DNA from: Eubacterium sp.
GTDB taxonomy: Bacteria; Bacillota; Clostridia; Oscillospirales; Acutalibacteraceae
Length of the DNA stretch: 8,013 nt
NCBI GenBank assembly: GCA_024696725.1
Contig: JAILGO010000141.1
Location: 1 to 8,013, forward strand
Direction of reading: 5' to 3'
Made by a program: the position numbers and the translations under genes. A model generated the notes under the pieces. That model saw only the letters and a list, made by a program, of their open reading frames with translations. It ran no database searches and was not told where the DNA came from. Each line of letters opens with the position of its first letter. The first letter of the stretch is position 1. This document shows positions 1-7,511 of the stretch, in pieces.

Positions 1-232
1 GGCGGGACTTGATAAGGATTGCTATAAGGTGATTTCCGTTATCGCGCCGGAGGAGCTCAGGCTTGAAAGAATAATGAGCCGCGACGGAATATCGCGCGGG
101 CGCGCACTTCAGAGAATAAACGCCCAGTACGGCGAGGAATACTATACCGAGCACAGCGACTGCGTTATAGTAAACGACGGTAAAGCCGATATAAAGGCGC
201 AGCTCGGCGGAATAATCGAAGAAATACTGTAA
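1..232 (+). CDS. coaE: Dephospho-CoA kinase, C-terminal part (5' end outside window)
   Basis: This is the last 76 codons of a gene that enters from the left edge, read from base 2. CoaE phosphorylates the ribose 3'-OH of dephospho-CoA, the last cytosolic step of coenzyme A synthesis. The visible part opens with AGLDKDCYKVISVIAPEELR, matching the family pattern in which a short 'E-G/S-L-x' segment is followed by the strand 'D-x-V-I-x-V-x-A-P-x-x-x-x-x-x-R'. The family helix with RIMSRDGIS and the RINAQ motif follows, then the C-terminal SDCVIVNDG strand-turn typical of CoaE. The P-loop lies outside the window. An internal GTG at 29 gives an open frame but is not the start, because the frame continues upstream with conserved sequence. 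The stop is 24 nt before the next gene, so co-transcription with it is likely. The identification rests on recalled family motifs, not on a search. Confidence 0.87.
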   Translation, partial: AGLDKDCYKVISVIAPEELRLERIMSRDGISRGRALQRINAQYGEEYYTEHSDCVIVNDGKADIKAQLGGIIEEIL

Positions 233-256
233 ATCATTACCACGGAGGTATTAAAT

Positions 257-1657
257 ATGAGTGAAAAAACGAAACAGTTAAAGGAAATGCTGTTTAACGA
301 CAAGAAAAACGGTGTCGACTTTATGAGCGACGAGGAGCTCAGAGAGTGCGACGCGTTCTGCGAGGGATATAAGGAATTCCTCGGCGAATGCAAAACCGAG
401 CGCGAGGTAGCCGCATGGGTTGAGGGCGTGGCTATTGCCAACGGCTTCGTTAAGTTCGACGAGTTCGGCGAGCCTCTTGAGGCAGGCGAAAAGGTTTATA
501 TTGCCAACAGAGGCAAGTCCGTAATCCTTTGCGTTAAGGGAAAAAGAAGCATAAAGGACGGCGTAAGAATTTCCGCCGCGCATATTGATTCTCCCCGTCT
601 CGATTTAAAGCAGTGTCCCGTTTACGAGCAGGAGGGCATAGGCTATTTTAAAACTCATTACTACGGCGGTATTAAAAAATACCAGTGGGTAGCGATTCCG
701 CTTTCTCTTCACGGAAGAATCTGTAAGAACGACGGAAGCTTTGTTGACGTAAGACTCGGCGAGGAGCCGGGAGAGCCGAAGTTCTGTATTACCGATATTC
801 TTCCTCATCTCGGCGGCGAGCAGATGGCGAGAAAAACGAACGAGATTGTTAAGGGCGAGGAGCTTAACGTAGTAATCGGCTCGCGTCCCTTTAAGGACGA
901 CGAGGAAAGCGAAAAGATTAAGCTCAACCTGCTTTCGCTTCTCTATGAGAAGTACGGAATTGTCGAGAGGGATTTCCTCTCTGCCGAGCTTGAGCTCGTT
1001 CCCGCGTTCACGGTCGACGATATCGGATTTGACCGCAGTATGATAGGCGGCTACGGACACGACGACAGAGTCTGCTCCTATCCTGCGCTTCAGGCAATTC
1101 TTGATATCGACGAGGCGCCCGAATATACGGCGATTACCGTGCTTACCGATAAAGAGGAGGTCGGCTCCGACGGTAATACGGGACTTAATTCCTCATATCT
1201 TAAATACTTCATTGAGGACCTTGCAAGACTTGAGGGCTATGACGGCCGCGACGTTCTCCGTAACTCTAAGTGCCTTTCGGCTGACGTTAACGCCGCTTAC
1301 GACCCGACGTGGTCGGGCGTGTTTGAAAAGAACAACGCCTCCTTTATAAATAACGGCGTATGCGTAACGAAGTTTACGGGCTCGCGCGGAAAGAGCGGAA
1401 CAAGCGATGCTTCGGCTGAATTCTGCGGCTGGGTAAGAACCCTGCTCGACGAAAACGACGTTCTCTGGCAGACGGGCGAGCTCGGCAAGGTTGACGGCGG
1501 CGGCGGCGGAACGGTCGCTATGTATATAGCAAACCTCGACGTAGATACAATCGACGTCGGCGTTCCCGTTCTCTCAATGCACGCGCCTTACGAGGTAGTA
1601 TCGAAGATTGACGTTTATATGGCTTATAAAGCCTTCTACGTATTCTTTACAAAATAA
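257..1657 (+). CDS. apeA: M18 family metalloaminopeptidase (ApeA type)
   Basis: This cytosolic, di-zinc aminopeptidase removes N-terminal residues from peptides; the M18 family includes aspartyl aminopeptidase. The protein has 466 residues, the usual length for the longer bacterial M18 type. Likely metal and catalytic residues are visible in order: His109 in SAAHIDSP, Asp269/Asp270 in GGYGHDDR, the catalytic and metal pair Glu300-Glu301 in DKEEVGSDG, Asp343 in LSADVNAAYDP, and His442 in LSMHAPYEVVSK. The segment THYYGGIKKYQW (133-144) is characteristic of ApeA-like members. There is no signal peptide. The ATG at 257 is supported by a strong Shine-Dalgarno GGAGG at 244-248, 8 nt upstream. The gene follows coaE by 24 nt and is followed by a hairpin that may end the unit. 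The exact substrate preference cannot be read from the sequence; the symbol follows the usual naming of this subgroup. Confidence 0.92.
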   Translation: MSEKTKQLKEMLFNDKKNGVDFMSDEELRECDAFCEGYKEFLGECKTEREVAAWVEGVAIANGFVKFDEFGEPLEAGEKVYIANRGKSVILCVKGKRSIKDGVRISAAHIDSPRLDLKQCPVYEQEGIGYFKTHYYGGIKKYQWVAIPLSLHGRICKNDGSFVDVRLGEEPGEPKFCITDILPHLGGEQMARKTNEIVKGEELNVVIGSRPFKDDEESEKIKLNLLSLLYEKYGIVERDFLSAELELVPAFTVDDIGFDRSMIGGYGHDDRVCSYPALQAILDIDEAPEYTAITVLTDKEEVGSDGNTGLNSSYLKYFIEDLARLEGYDGRDVLRNSKCLSADVNAAYDPTWSGVFEKNNASFINNGVCVTKFTGSRGKSGTSDASAEFCGWVRTLLDENDVLWQTGELGKVDGGGGGTVAMYIANLDVDTIDVGVPVLSMHAPYEVVSKIDVYMAYKAFYVFFTK

Positions 1658-1698
1658 AACAGTTTCCGAAGGGCGGATAGATTATTCGCCCTCTGTTT
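1657..1698 (+). terminator. Terminator-like hairpin after apeA, weak T-tract
   Basis: The gap between apeA and the MATE gene holds a stem of 9 pairs including one G-U (1670-1678 with 1684-1692, loop AGATT). It is flanked by a second complementary pair of arms, AAACAG (1657-1662) and CTGTTT (1693-1698), with an unpaired bulge on the 5' side. The hairpin is followed only by an interrupted T-rich run, so it may be a leaky intrinsic terminator or an mRNA-stabilising structure. No good promoter was found between it and the MATE start at 1720, so partial read-through may feed the downstream genes. Confidence 0.5.
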
Positions 1699-1719
1699 AT
1701 AACAAATAGTTGCGGTAAT

Positions 1720-3111
1720 ATGAAAAAGAAACAGGATATGCTAAGCGGCAGCATATTCGGGGGAATAATGCGCTTCGCGCTTCCCGTAATGCTGTCGCAG
1801 CTCTTACAGTTCAACTATACCTTTGTAGATAACATTATCGTCGGTCGTTACGCAAGCACTAACGCTCTTGCCGCCGTCGGAAACGTCGGCGCAATAAACG
1901 CCTTTGTTATCGGCGCGGCGCTCGGACTTGCGAACGGCTTTACCATTCCCGTCGCCCACGCCTACGGCGCGGACGATAAGCGCGGCGTCGCACGGTATGC
2001 GGGCTCGAGTATAGTAATAGCGTTTTTAACGGGACTCGTTATTGTAATAACCGCCCATATTCTGTCGACTCCGCTTCTTAAGCTAATCGGAACGCCCGAC
2101 GAGATTATCGGTCTTTCGGCAAGCTATGTTAATATTCTCTATTTTGCCGTTCCGCTTCAGATGCTTTCGAATAACTTTACTGCGATTTCAAGAGCGGTGG
2201 GAGAAAGTAAAAAGCCGCTGTATTTCTATACGGTGAGCGTTATAGTTAACCTTATTCTCGATTTGCTCTTCGTTAAGCATTTCGGCTGGGGAGTTAAGGG
2301 TGCCGCGACGGCAACCCTTATTTCGCACGGCGTTGCGGCAACGCTTACGGGAATATACATATTCAGATTCAACGATAAGGTCGATATAAGAAAAGAGGAC
2401 TTAAGACTGAATAAAAGCGTCGCGTGGAAACAGATTAAACTCGGAATTCCCGTATCGCTTCAGTTTACGGTTACCTCTATAGGCTCGATGGCGCTTCAGA
2501 GCGCGGTAAACTCCTTCGGCGCGAACGTTATCGCGGGCTTTACTGCGGCGGCGAGGGTTGAAAACCTTACTAATATTCCGATGAGCGGAATAGGCGTAGC
2601 GTCTCAGACCTTTACGGGCCAGAACTTCGGCGCAAAAAACAGCGAAAGAATAATAAAAGGAACGGGAACGCTTCTTATTATGGGCATTACGGCGTCGGTA
2701 ATTATGAGCCTTGTAATACGGTTCGCGGGACCGCCGACGGTGTCGCTCTTTATGAGCGAGAGAAACGAAGAAATAATGGCTGCCGCGACGGCATATATCA
2801 AAGCGACCGCCCGGTGCTACTCGCTCGTTGCCGTTCTTCTCGTCGTAAGAAACTGTCTTCAGGGAATGGGCTTTACTTACGCTAATACAATCGCGGGCGT
2901 TGGCGAGCTTGCAGGACGGCTTGCGGTAGCGTTTATATTTAAAAGGCTTATCGGCTTCGCGGCTGTTTGCTATGCAAGCCCCGCCGCGTGGCTTCTTGCG
3001 GATATTCCGCTTATAATAATCTATCTTTCAAAAATGCAAAAAACGAAAACGGGTGAGATTTATGAAAATAGGCGACATACTGAAAAACAACAGGGTAACG
3101 GTATCGTTTGA
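1720..3111 (+). CDS. MATE family multidrug/cation antiporter
   Basis: This 463-residue inner-membrane protein belongs to the MATE (multi-antimicrobial extrusion) family, which exports organic cations or other small molecules using Na+ or H+ gradients. It shows many hydrophobic segments in two homologous halves. The N-terminal half has FALPVMLSQLLQ and the TFVDNIIVGRYAS signature (about 34-46); the second half begins near residue 238 with KQIKLGIPVSLQ. The conserved segment GVASQTFTGQNFGAKNSERI lies at about 292-311. The start at 1720 is preferred because the residues before the next ATG (codon 7) belong to the normal MATE N-terminus, although no clear Shine-Dalgarno is seen. The membrane part ends near residue 437. 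The last 26 or so residues are polar, and the final 50 nt lie inside metF, which is odd (see findings). The substrate is unknown. Confidence 0.93.
   Translation: MKKKQDMLSGSIFGGIMRFALPVMLSQLLQFNYTFVDNIIVGRYASTNALAAVGNVGAINAFVIGAALGLANGFTIPVAHAYGADDKRGVARYAGSSIVIAFLTGLVIVITAHILSTPLLKLIGTPDEIIGLSASYVNILYFAVPLQMLSNNFTAISRAVGESKKPLYFYTVSVIVNLILDLLFVKHFGWGVKGAATATLISHGVAATLTGIYIFRFNDKVDIRKEDLRLNKSVAWKQIKLGIPVSLQFTVTSIGSMALQSAVNSFGANVIAGFTAAARVENLTNIPMSGIGVASQTFTGQNFGAKNSERIIKGTGTLLIMGITASVIMSLVIRFAGPPTVSLFMSERNEEIMAAATAYIKATARCYSLVAVLLVVRNCLQGMGFTYANTIAGVGELAGRLAVAFIFKRLIGFAAVCYASPAAWLLADIPLIIIYLSKMQKTKTGEIYENRRHTEKQQGNGIV
3051..3064 (+). promoter_or_regulatory. Ribosome binding site fixing the metF start
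   Basis: The run GGGTGAG (3051-3057) matches the 3' part of the canonical Shine-Dalgarno and lies 4-5 nt before an ATG at 3062. An in-frame GTG at 3053 would overlap this site and add only three residues, so the ATG is preferred. The site lies inside the MATE reading frame, so ribosomes finishing MATE pass over it. Confidence 0.6.
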
Positions 3112-3925
3112 GGTTTTTCCGCCGAAGCAGTGGGATAAAATCGAAAGCACAAAAAAGACCGTGCGCGAAATGAGCGTTGCTCAGCCGTCGTTTATGAGCG
3201 TAACCTACGGCGCGTCGGGAACTCAGGCAGGCTTCACGCTTGAAATAGCTGAGGAAATCAGGGATAGCGGAATGACTCCGCTTTCGCACCTTACCTGCGT
3301 TACGTCGTCAAGGGATAAAATCCATAGAGTCGTCGGCGATTTAAAGTCGGCGGGCGTGGAAAATATCCTCGCGCTTCGCGGCGATATCCCCGAGGGCTTC
3401 GAGTTCCCCGATACCGAGCACTTCGAGCACGCGAGCGAGCTGATTACCGAGATAAAGTCGCTCGGTGATTTTTGCGTCGGCGCCGCCTGCTATCCCGAAA
3501 TCCACCCTGAAAGTAAAAACAGGGTAGAGGATATTGAATACTTAAAGCATAAGGTTGACTGCGGCGCGGAGTTTCTCACGTCACAGATGTTCTTCGATAA
3601 CGGCGCGTTTCTTAACTTCGTTGAAATGTGCAGAGTAAAGGGTATCGAAGTCCCCGTAATCGCGGGAATTATGCCGATTACCAACGCGCGCCAGATTAAG
3701 CGAAGCATAGAGCTTTCTAACTGCTCCGTACCCGAGAAGTTTTATAAGATTATGGAGCGCTTCGGCGACGAGGACGCCTCTATGCAGCAGGCGGGTATTA
3801 TCTACGCCACCGAACAGATAATCGACCTTATGGCTAACGGAATTAACAATATACATATTTACACTATGAACAAACCCGCGGTAGCCCTTCAGATTATGAA
3901 CGGACTGAGCGAAATAATAAAGTAA
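3062..3925 (+). CDS. metF: 5,10-methylenetetrahydrofolate reductase
   Basis: MetF is a cytosolic FAD-dependent TIM-barrel enzyme that reduces 5,10-methylene-THF to 5-methyl-THF, the methyl donor used by MetH. From the ATG at 3062 the protein has 287 residues, close to the usual length of about 290. Visible family motifs are VSFEVFPPK with the catalytic-type Glu17, SVTYGASGT (46-54), HLTCVTSSRD (76-85), NILALRGDIPEG (101-112) with the FAD-contacting Asp108, GAACYPEIHPES (140-151), and the substrate-binding Gln175 in FLTSQMFFDN. The C-terminal GINNIHIYTMNKP is also typical. The gene starts inside the MATE coding region and ends in TAATG, overlapping the next start by one base. This, together with metH downstream, places it in a methionine methyl-group operon. 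No regulatory leader such as a SAM or cobalamin riboswitch is visible upstream. Confidence 0.97.
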   Translation: MKIGDILKNNRVTVSFEVFPPKQWDKIESTKKTVREMSVAQPSFMSVTYGASGTQAGFTLEIAEEIRDSGMTPLSHLTCVTSSRDKIHRVVGDLKSAGVENILALRGDIPEGFEFPDTEHFEHASELITEIKSLGDFCVGAACYPEIHPESKNRVEDIEYLKHKVDCGAEFLTSQMFFDNGAFLNFVEMCRVKGIEVPVIAGIMPITNARQIKRSIELSNCSVPEKFYKIMERFGDEDASMQQAGIIYATEQIIDLMANGINNIHIYTMNKPAVALQIMNGLSEIIK

Positions 3926-4482
3926 TGAAAAGGGAAGACGTACTTCACTATCTGAGGACCGCCTCAAAAACAGAGGACGAAAAAATCCTTGCGCTCGTAG
4001 ACAGGGCGATGGCGGAGGTCGAAACGGCCGCCGCGACTAAAACGCTTTATCGGATTTTCGACTGCTCGGTGAGCGGCGATACCGTAACGGTTGGCGGAGC
4101 AGAGTTTCACAGTACCCGCCTTGCCGAAAATCTGAACGGCTGTAAAAGAGCCGTCGTTTTCGGCGCAACTCTCGGAGTTGCCGTTGACCGACTGATTAAC
4201 GCCGCCGCGGCGACCGATATCGCGCTCGCAATGGCGTATCAGGCGGCAGCCGCCGCTAAAATCGAGGAGGTCTGCGATAATCTTGAAGAGGAAATAAAGT
4301 CAAGCCTCGGCGTAACTTTGCGAACGCGCTACTCGCCGGGCTATTTTGACCTTGATATAAAAGAACAGAAAAAGCTGTTTTCGCTTTTGGAGCTTACGAA
4401 GCGTATCGGAATAACGCTTACCGACACGCTTGAAATGCTCCCGACAAAAAGCGTGACTGCATTTATAGGAACAGAGGACTGA
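3925..4482 (+). CDS. Free-standing methionine synthase reactivation-domain protein
   Basis: This 185-residue soluble protein resembles the C-terminal activation domain of cobalamin-dependent methionine synthase. That domain binds S-adenosylmethionine and, with a reductant, methylates cob(II)alamin to rescue oxidised MetH. The clearest evidence is Arg135-x-x-x-Gly139-Tyr140 (RYSPGY), matching the SAM-binding RxxxGY of E. coli MetH. The following helix (EQKKLFSLLELTKRIGITLT) and strand (MLPTKSVTAFIG) also align with that domain's ending. The N-terminal 120 residues form an alanine-rich helical and mixed region as in family relatives. The start ATG overlaps the metF stop as TAATG with no Shine-Dalgarno, so translation is probably coupled. 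metH, which lacks this domain, starts 2 nt after the stop. A comparable two-protein arrangement is known from Thermotoga maritima. The physiological electron donor is not visible here. Confidence 0.9.
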   Translation: MKREDVLHYLRTASKTEDEKILALVDRAMAEVETAAATKTLYRIFDCSVSGDTVTVGGAEFHSTRLAENLNGCKRAVVFGATLGVAVDRLINAAAATDIALAMAYQAAAAAKIEEVCDNLEEEIKSSLGVTLRTRYSPGYFDLDIKEQKKLFSLLELTKRIGITLTDTLEMLPTKSVTAFIGTED

Positions 4483-4484
4483 AG

Positions 4485-6782
4485 ATGATTAAATATTTTG
4501 ACGGCGGAACGGGAACGATGCTGAATCTGAAGGCGGGCGAGCTCCCCGAGCTTCTTAACGTTACCGACCCCGAAAGAATTTTTGCCGTTCATAAGGCATA
4601 CGCCGAGGCGGGCGCGGACATTATTACCGCTAACACCTTCGGAGCAAATCCGCTAAAATACGAAAACTGCGCGGAGCTTGTCCGCGCGGGCGTTCACCTT
4701 GCGAAAAAGACGGGGAAAGCCGTCGCGCTCGATATGGGACCGACGGGAAAGCTCTTAAAGCCTATGGGCGACCTCAGCTTTGAGGATTGCTATAACGCTT
4801 ACAGCGAGGTCGTTAAGGCGGGCGCGGACGAAGCGGATTTAGTGCTTATTGAAACGATGGGCGATACCTACGAAATCAAGGCGGCTATGCTTGCGGCTAA
4901 GGAAAACTGCTCGCTTCCCGTTTTTGTTTCGATGATATTCGACGATAAAGGAAGACTCCTCACGGGCGCAGACATAAAAACCGCCTGCGCGGTGGTTGAG
5001 GCGCTCGGCGCAGACGTTATCGGCTTTAACTGCGGACTCGGACCGAAGCAGATGCTCCCGCTCGTCGGGGAGCTCAGACGCTGTACCTCTCTTCCGATTA
5101 TGGTTAACCCTAACGCGGGACTTCCCGTAGTAGTTAACGGTGAAACGGTTTATAACGTTGAGCCCGACGAGTTCTCCGAATATATGAAGAAAATAGCAGA
5201 GCTCGGCGTGTCATATCTCGGCGGCTGCTGCGGAACAACCCCCGACCATATTGTTTTAACAATAGAAAAAACTAAGGATATTCCCGACAGCGTTCCCGAA
5301 TTCAAGACCGAAACGATAGTAACGAGTGGAAGCGAAAGCGTAACCCTCGGCGAAAAGAGCGTCGTTATCGGCGAAAGAATTAACCCGACGGGAAAGAAGC
5401 TGCTTAAAGAGGCGCTCCGGAATAACGACGTGGACTATATCCTTCGCGAAGGTATTTCTCAGCGCGACTGCGGCGCGCATATTCTTGACGTTAACGTAGG
5501 TCTCCCCGATATCGACGAAACCGAGATGCTGAAAAAGGCGGTCTTTGAGCTTCAGAGCGTTCTGAGCGTACCGCTTCAGCTTGACAGCGCAGACGCCGAA
5601 GCTATGGAAGCGGCGCTGAGAATCTATAACGGAAAGCCTATGCTCAATTCCGTGAACGGAAAGGAAAGCTCAATGCGTACAATCCTTCCGCTCGCTAAAA
5701 AATACGGCGGAGTGGTCGTGTGTCTCTGTCTTGATGAAAACGGTATTCCCGAAACCGCAGAGGGAAGAATAGCAATCGCCGAAAAAACAATAAAAACCGC
5801 CGCGGAGTACGGCATTGATAAAAAGGATTTGGTCGTCGACGCGCTGACGATGACGATTTCAACCGATATCAACAATGCTAAGGAAACGCTTAAGGCGGTA
5901 AAATATATCCGCGAAAAGCTCGGCGTTCATACCGTGCTCGGCGTTTCGAATATCAGCTTCGGGCTCCCGAAGCGCGAGGCGATTAATACCGCGTTTTATA
6001 CCGAAGCGCTTGCCGCGGGACTCAGCGGCGGAATAATCAATCCGAAGTCGCAGGCTATGATGAACGCTTACTACGCCCATAACGCGCTCGCCGGGCTTGA
6101 TTCAAACTGCGAGGAATATATTTCCTCCGTTACCGAAACGGCAGCGGTTACCGAAACCGCAGAGCTTACTCTCGACGCCGCGATTATTAAGGGAATGAAG
6201 GAGGAGAGCGCAAAAAGCGCCCGCTCCCTGCTTAAGGAAAACGGCGCGCTTGAAATAATAAACGGCTATATTATACCCGCGCTCGACAAGGTCGGCGACG
6301 GCTTTGAGAAAAATAAAATCTTTCTCCCCCAGCTTCTTATGAGCGCCGACGCGGCTAAGGCGGCGTTTGACGAGATAAAGGCGAATATCGTAATGAGCGG
6401 CACGCCTCAGGTAAAGGGCGAGAAAATAATTATCGCAACCGTCGAGGGCGATATTCACGATATCGGAAAAAATATCGTTAAGGTCCTGCTTCAGAATTAC
6501 GGCTTCGACGTTATCGACCTCGGAAAAGACGTTAAGTGCGAAACCGTGCTTGAGGAAGCGAAAAAGCTAGGCGTAAAGCTCGTCGGACTGTCGGCGCTTA
6601 TGACGACGACGGTTCCGAATATGGAAAAAACGATACGCCTCCTTCACGAAAACACCGACGCAAGGGTGTTCGTCGGCGGCGCGGTCTTAACGCGGAATTA
6701 CGCAAAAATGATAAACGCCGATTATTACGCAAAGGACGCAATGGAAAGCGTAAGAATAGCTCAGGAGTTTTTCGGACAATAA
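4485..6782 (+). CDS. metH: Cobalamin-dependent methionine synthase lacking the reactivation domain
   Basis: MetH transfers the methyl group of 5-methyl-THF to homocysteine through a cobalamin cofactor, giving methionine and THF. The 765 residues form three modules. Residues 1 to about 265 are the homocysteine/zinc barrel, with zinc ligands Cys183 (GFNCGLGP) and Cys248-Cys249 (GGCCGTTP). Residues about 290-545 are the pterin barrel, opening with VVIGERINPTGKK. Residues about 560-765 are the cobalamin cap and binding domain, with the DxHxxG motif Asp656, His658 (the lower cobalt ligand) and Gly661, then GLSAL (701-705) and VGGAVLT (730-736). E. coli MetH has 1227 residues; the missing part is mainly the C-terminal activation domain, which the upstream neighbour supplies. 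The start ATG lies 2 nt after that gene, with GAGG at 4474-4477 as a plausible binding site. A strong terminator follows directly. Confidence 0.97.
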   Translation: MIKYFDGGTGTMLNLKAGELPELLNVTDPERIFAVHKAYAEAGADIITANTFGANPLKYENCAELVRAGVHLAKKTGKAVALDMGPTGKLLKPMGDLSFEDCYNAYSEVVKAGADEADLVLIETMGDTYEIKAAMLAAKENCSLPVFVSMIFDDKGRLLTGADIKTACAVVEALGADVIGFNCGLGPKQMLPLVGELRRCTSLPIMVNPNAGLPVVVNGETVYNVEPDEFSEYMKKIAELGVSYLGGCCGTTPDHIVLTIEKTKDIPDSVPEFKTETIVTSGSESVTLGEKSVVIGERINPTGKKLLKEALRNNDVDYILREGISQRDCGAHILDVNVGLPDIDETEMLKKAVFELQSVLSVPLQLDSADAEAMEAALRIYNGKPMLNSVNGKESSMRTILPLAKKYGGVVVCLCLDENGIPETAEGRIAIAEKTIKTAAEYGIDKKDLVVDALTMTISTDINNAKETLKAVKYIREKLGVHTVLGVSNISFGLPKREAINTAFYTEALAAGLSGGIINPKSQAMMNAYYAHNALAGLDSNCEEYISSVTETAAVTETAELTLDAAIIKGMKEESAKSARSLLKENGALEIINGYIIPALDKVGDGFEKNKIFLPQLLMSADAAKAAFDEIKANIVMSGTPQVKGEKIIIATVEGDIHDIGKNIVKVLLQNYGFDVIDLGKDVKCETVLEEAKKLGVKLVGLSALMTTTVPNMEKTIRLLHENTDARVFVGGAVLTRNYAKMINADYYAKDAMESVRIAQEFFGQ
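6129..6164 (+). repeat. 18-bp imperfect tandem duplication inside metH
   Basis: Two adjacent 18-base units (6129-6146 and 6147-6164) agree at 16 of 18 positions. They encode VTETAA followed by VTETAE, residues 549-560. The duplication falls in the linker between the pterin-binding barrel and the cobalamin cap, where length variation should be tolerated. It keeps the reading frame. Confidence 0.7.
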
Positions 6783-6807
6783 AAAAAGACGGCTCAGCCG
6801 TCTTTTT
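6783..6807. terminator. Bidirectional intrinsic terminator between metH and hypB
   Basis: A perfect 11-bp stem (AAAAAGACGGC at 6783-6793 with GCCGTCTTTTT at 6797-6807) closes on a TCA loop. It is flanked by A-runs on the left and T-runs on the right, so each strand gives a G/C hairpin followed by a U-tract. It lies directly after the metH stop and just past the hypB stop on the other strand, so it ends both converging transcripts. Confidence 0.95.
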
Positions 6808-6810
6808 CTT

Positions 6811-7479
6811 TTACTTATTCCATTCGTCGATTTCTTTTCTGAGCCAGTCGCACCACGCGTCGATACCGGTTCCGTTTTTCGCGGAAATGAAGAAAATATC
6901 GGCGTTCGGATTGAGCCTCTTGATTCTTTCTACCACCTTTTCGTCGTCAAAATCGAAAACGCTCTTCGTGTCGATTTTATTGATAAGAACGACGTCGCTT
7001 ATTGTAAACATAAGGGGGTACTTAAGCGGCTTGTCGTCGCCCTCGGGAACGGATAAAATCATAGCGTTTTTACTTGCGCCTGTGTCGAATTCCGCAGGGC
7101 AGACAAGGTTTCCGACGTTTTCAAGCACGACGAAATCGAACTCGTCGGCGTTAATGCTTTCAAGTCCCTGCTCGGTCATTCCTGCGTCGAGGTGACACAT
7201 TCCGCCCGTGTGAAGCTGAACGGCGGTAACTCCCGTCTCGCTCATCGTTCTCGCGTCGACGTCGCTGTCGATGTCCGCTTCCATAATTCCGATTTTATAC
7301 TCGTCCTTAAGCGCCGCAATCGTAGCCTTAAGCGTCGTGGTTTTTCCGCTTCCCGGCGAGGACATAAGATTAAGAAGAAAGGTTTTCTTTTTCTTAAGCT
7401 CGTCCCTTACCCTGTCTGCCTCGCGGTCATTATTTTCAAAAACCGATTTTTTAATTTCAATTACCTTAAAGTCGCTCAT
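6811..7479 (-). CDS. hypB: Hydrogenase/urease nickel-insertion GTPase HypB
   Basis: HypB is a cytosolic G3E-family GTPase that helps deliver nickel to [NiFe]-hydrogenase, and in some species to urease. The 222-residue protein shows the P-loop MSSPGSGKTT (39-48), the HypB-specific metal site GMCHLDA with Cys95-His96, ENVGNLVCPAEFD (120-132) with a second conserved Cys127, the guanine-specificity motif NKID (167-170) and SAKNGTGID (199-207). It lacks the N-terminal CxxCGC and His-rich nickel-storage regions of some homologues, so it is the compact form. The ATG at 7479 gives the usual HypB N-terminus; only a weak AGG (7486-7488) precedes it. It has its own promoter and converges on metH. No hypA, other hyp gene or hydrogenase gene is in the window, so its client is unknown. 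UreG or MeaB are less likely because of the CHLDA motif. Confidence 0.93.
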   Translation of the reverse strand: MSDFKVIEIKKSVFENNDREADRVRDELKKKKTFLLNLMSSPGSGKTTTLKATIAALKDEYKIGIMEADIDSDVDARTMSETGVTAVQLHTGGMCHLDAGMTEQGLESINADEFDFVVLENVGNLVCPAEFDTGASKNAMILSVPEGDDKPLKYPLMFTISDVVLINKIDTKSVFDFDDEKVVERIKRLNPNADIFFISAKNGTGIDAWCDWLRKEIDEWNK

Positions 7480-7511
7480 ATCAGACCTGCCTTATAAATA
7501 ATGTATATTAT

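Noticed and set aside
605..1060. Long open frame on the minus strand inside apeA
   Set aside because: It lies antisense to a strongly conserved coding gene, has no recognisable motifs, and mirrors the codon pattern of the real gene.
1698..1703. TATAAC as a -10 box for the MATE gene
   Set aside because: No -35-like hexamer lies 16-18 nt upstream, and the extended -10 TG is at the wrong distance.
1658..1719. SAM or cobalamin riboswitch ahead of the MATE-metF-metH genes
   Set aside because: The gap is only 62 nt and is filled by one simple hairpin, too short for either class.
3038..3044. AAAAAAC as a programmed -1 frameshift site near the end of MATE
   Set aside because: The heptamer is not in the X-XXY-YYZ register relative to the MATE frame, and no clear downstream pseudoknot was seen. 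An indel in the A-run explains the overlap more simply.
3053..3061. GTG at 3053 as the metF start
   Set aside because: It overlaps the GGGTGAG ribosome site that fits the ATG at 3062, and adds only three residues outside the family pattern.
6811..7479. UreG or MeaB/ArgK identity for the G3E GTPase
   Set aside because: The GxCHLDA metal site and the ENVGNLVCPAEFD segment are specific to HypB.
7192..7501. Plus-strand open frames across hypB and its promoter
   Set aside because: They are antisense shadows of hypB with low-complexity composition and no family motifs.
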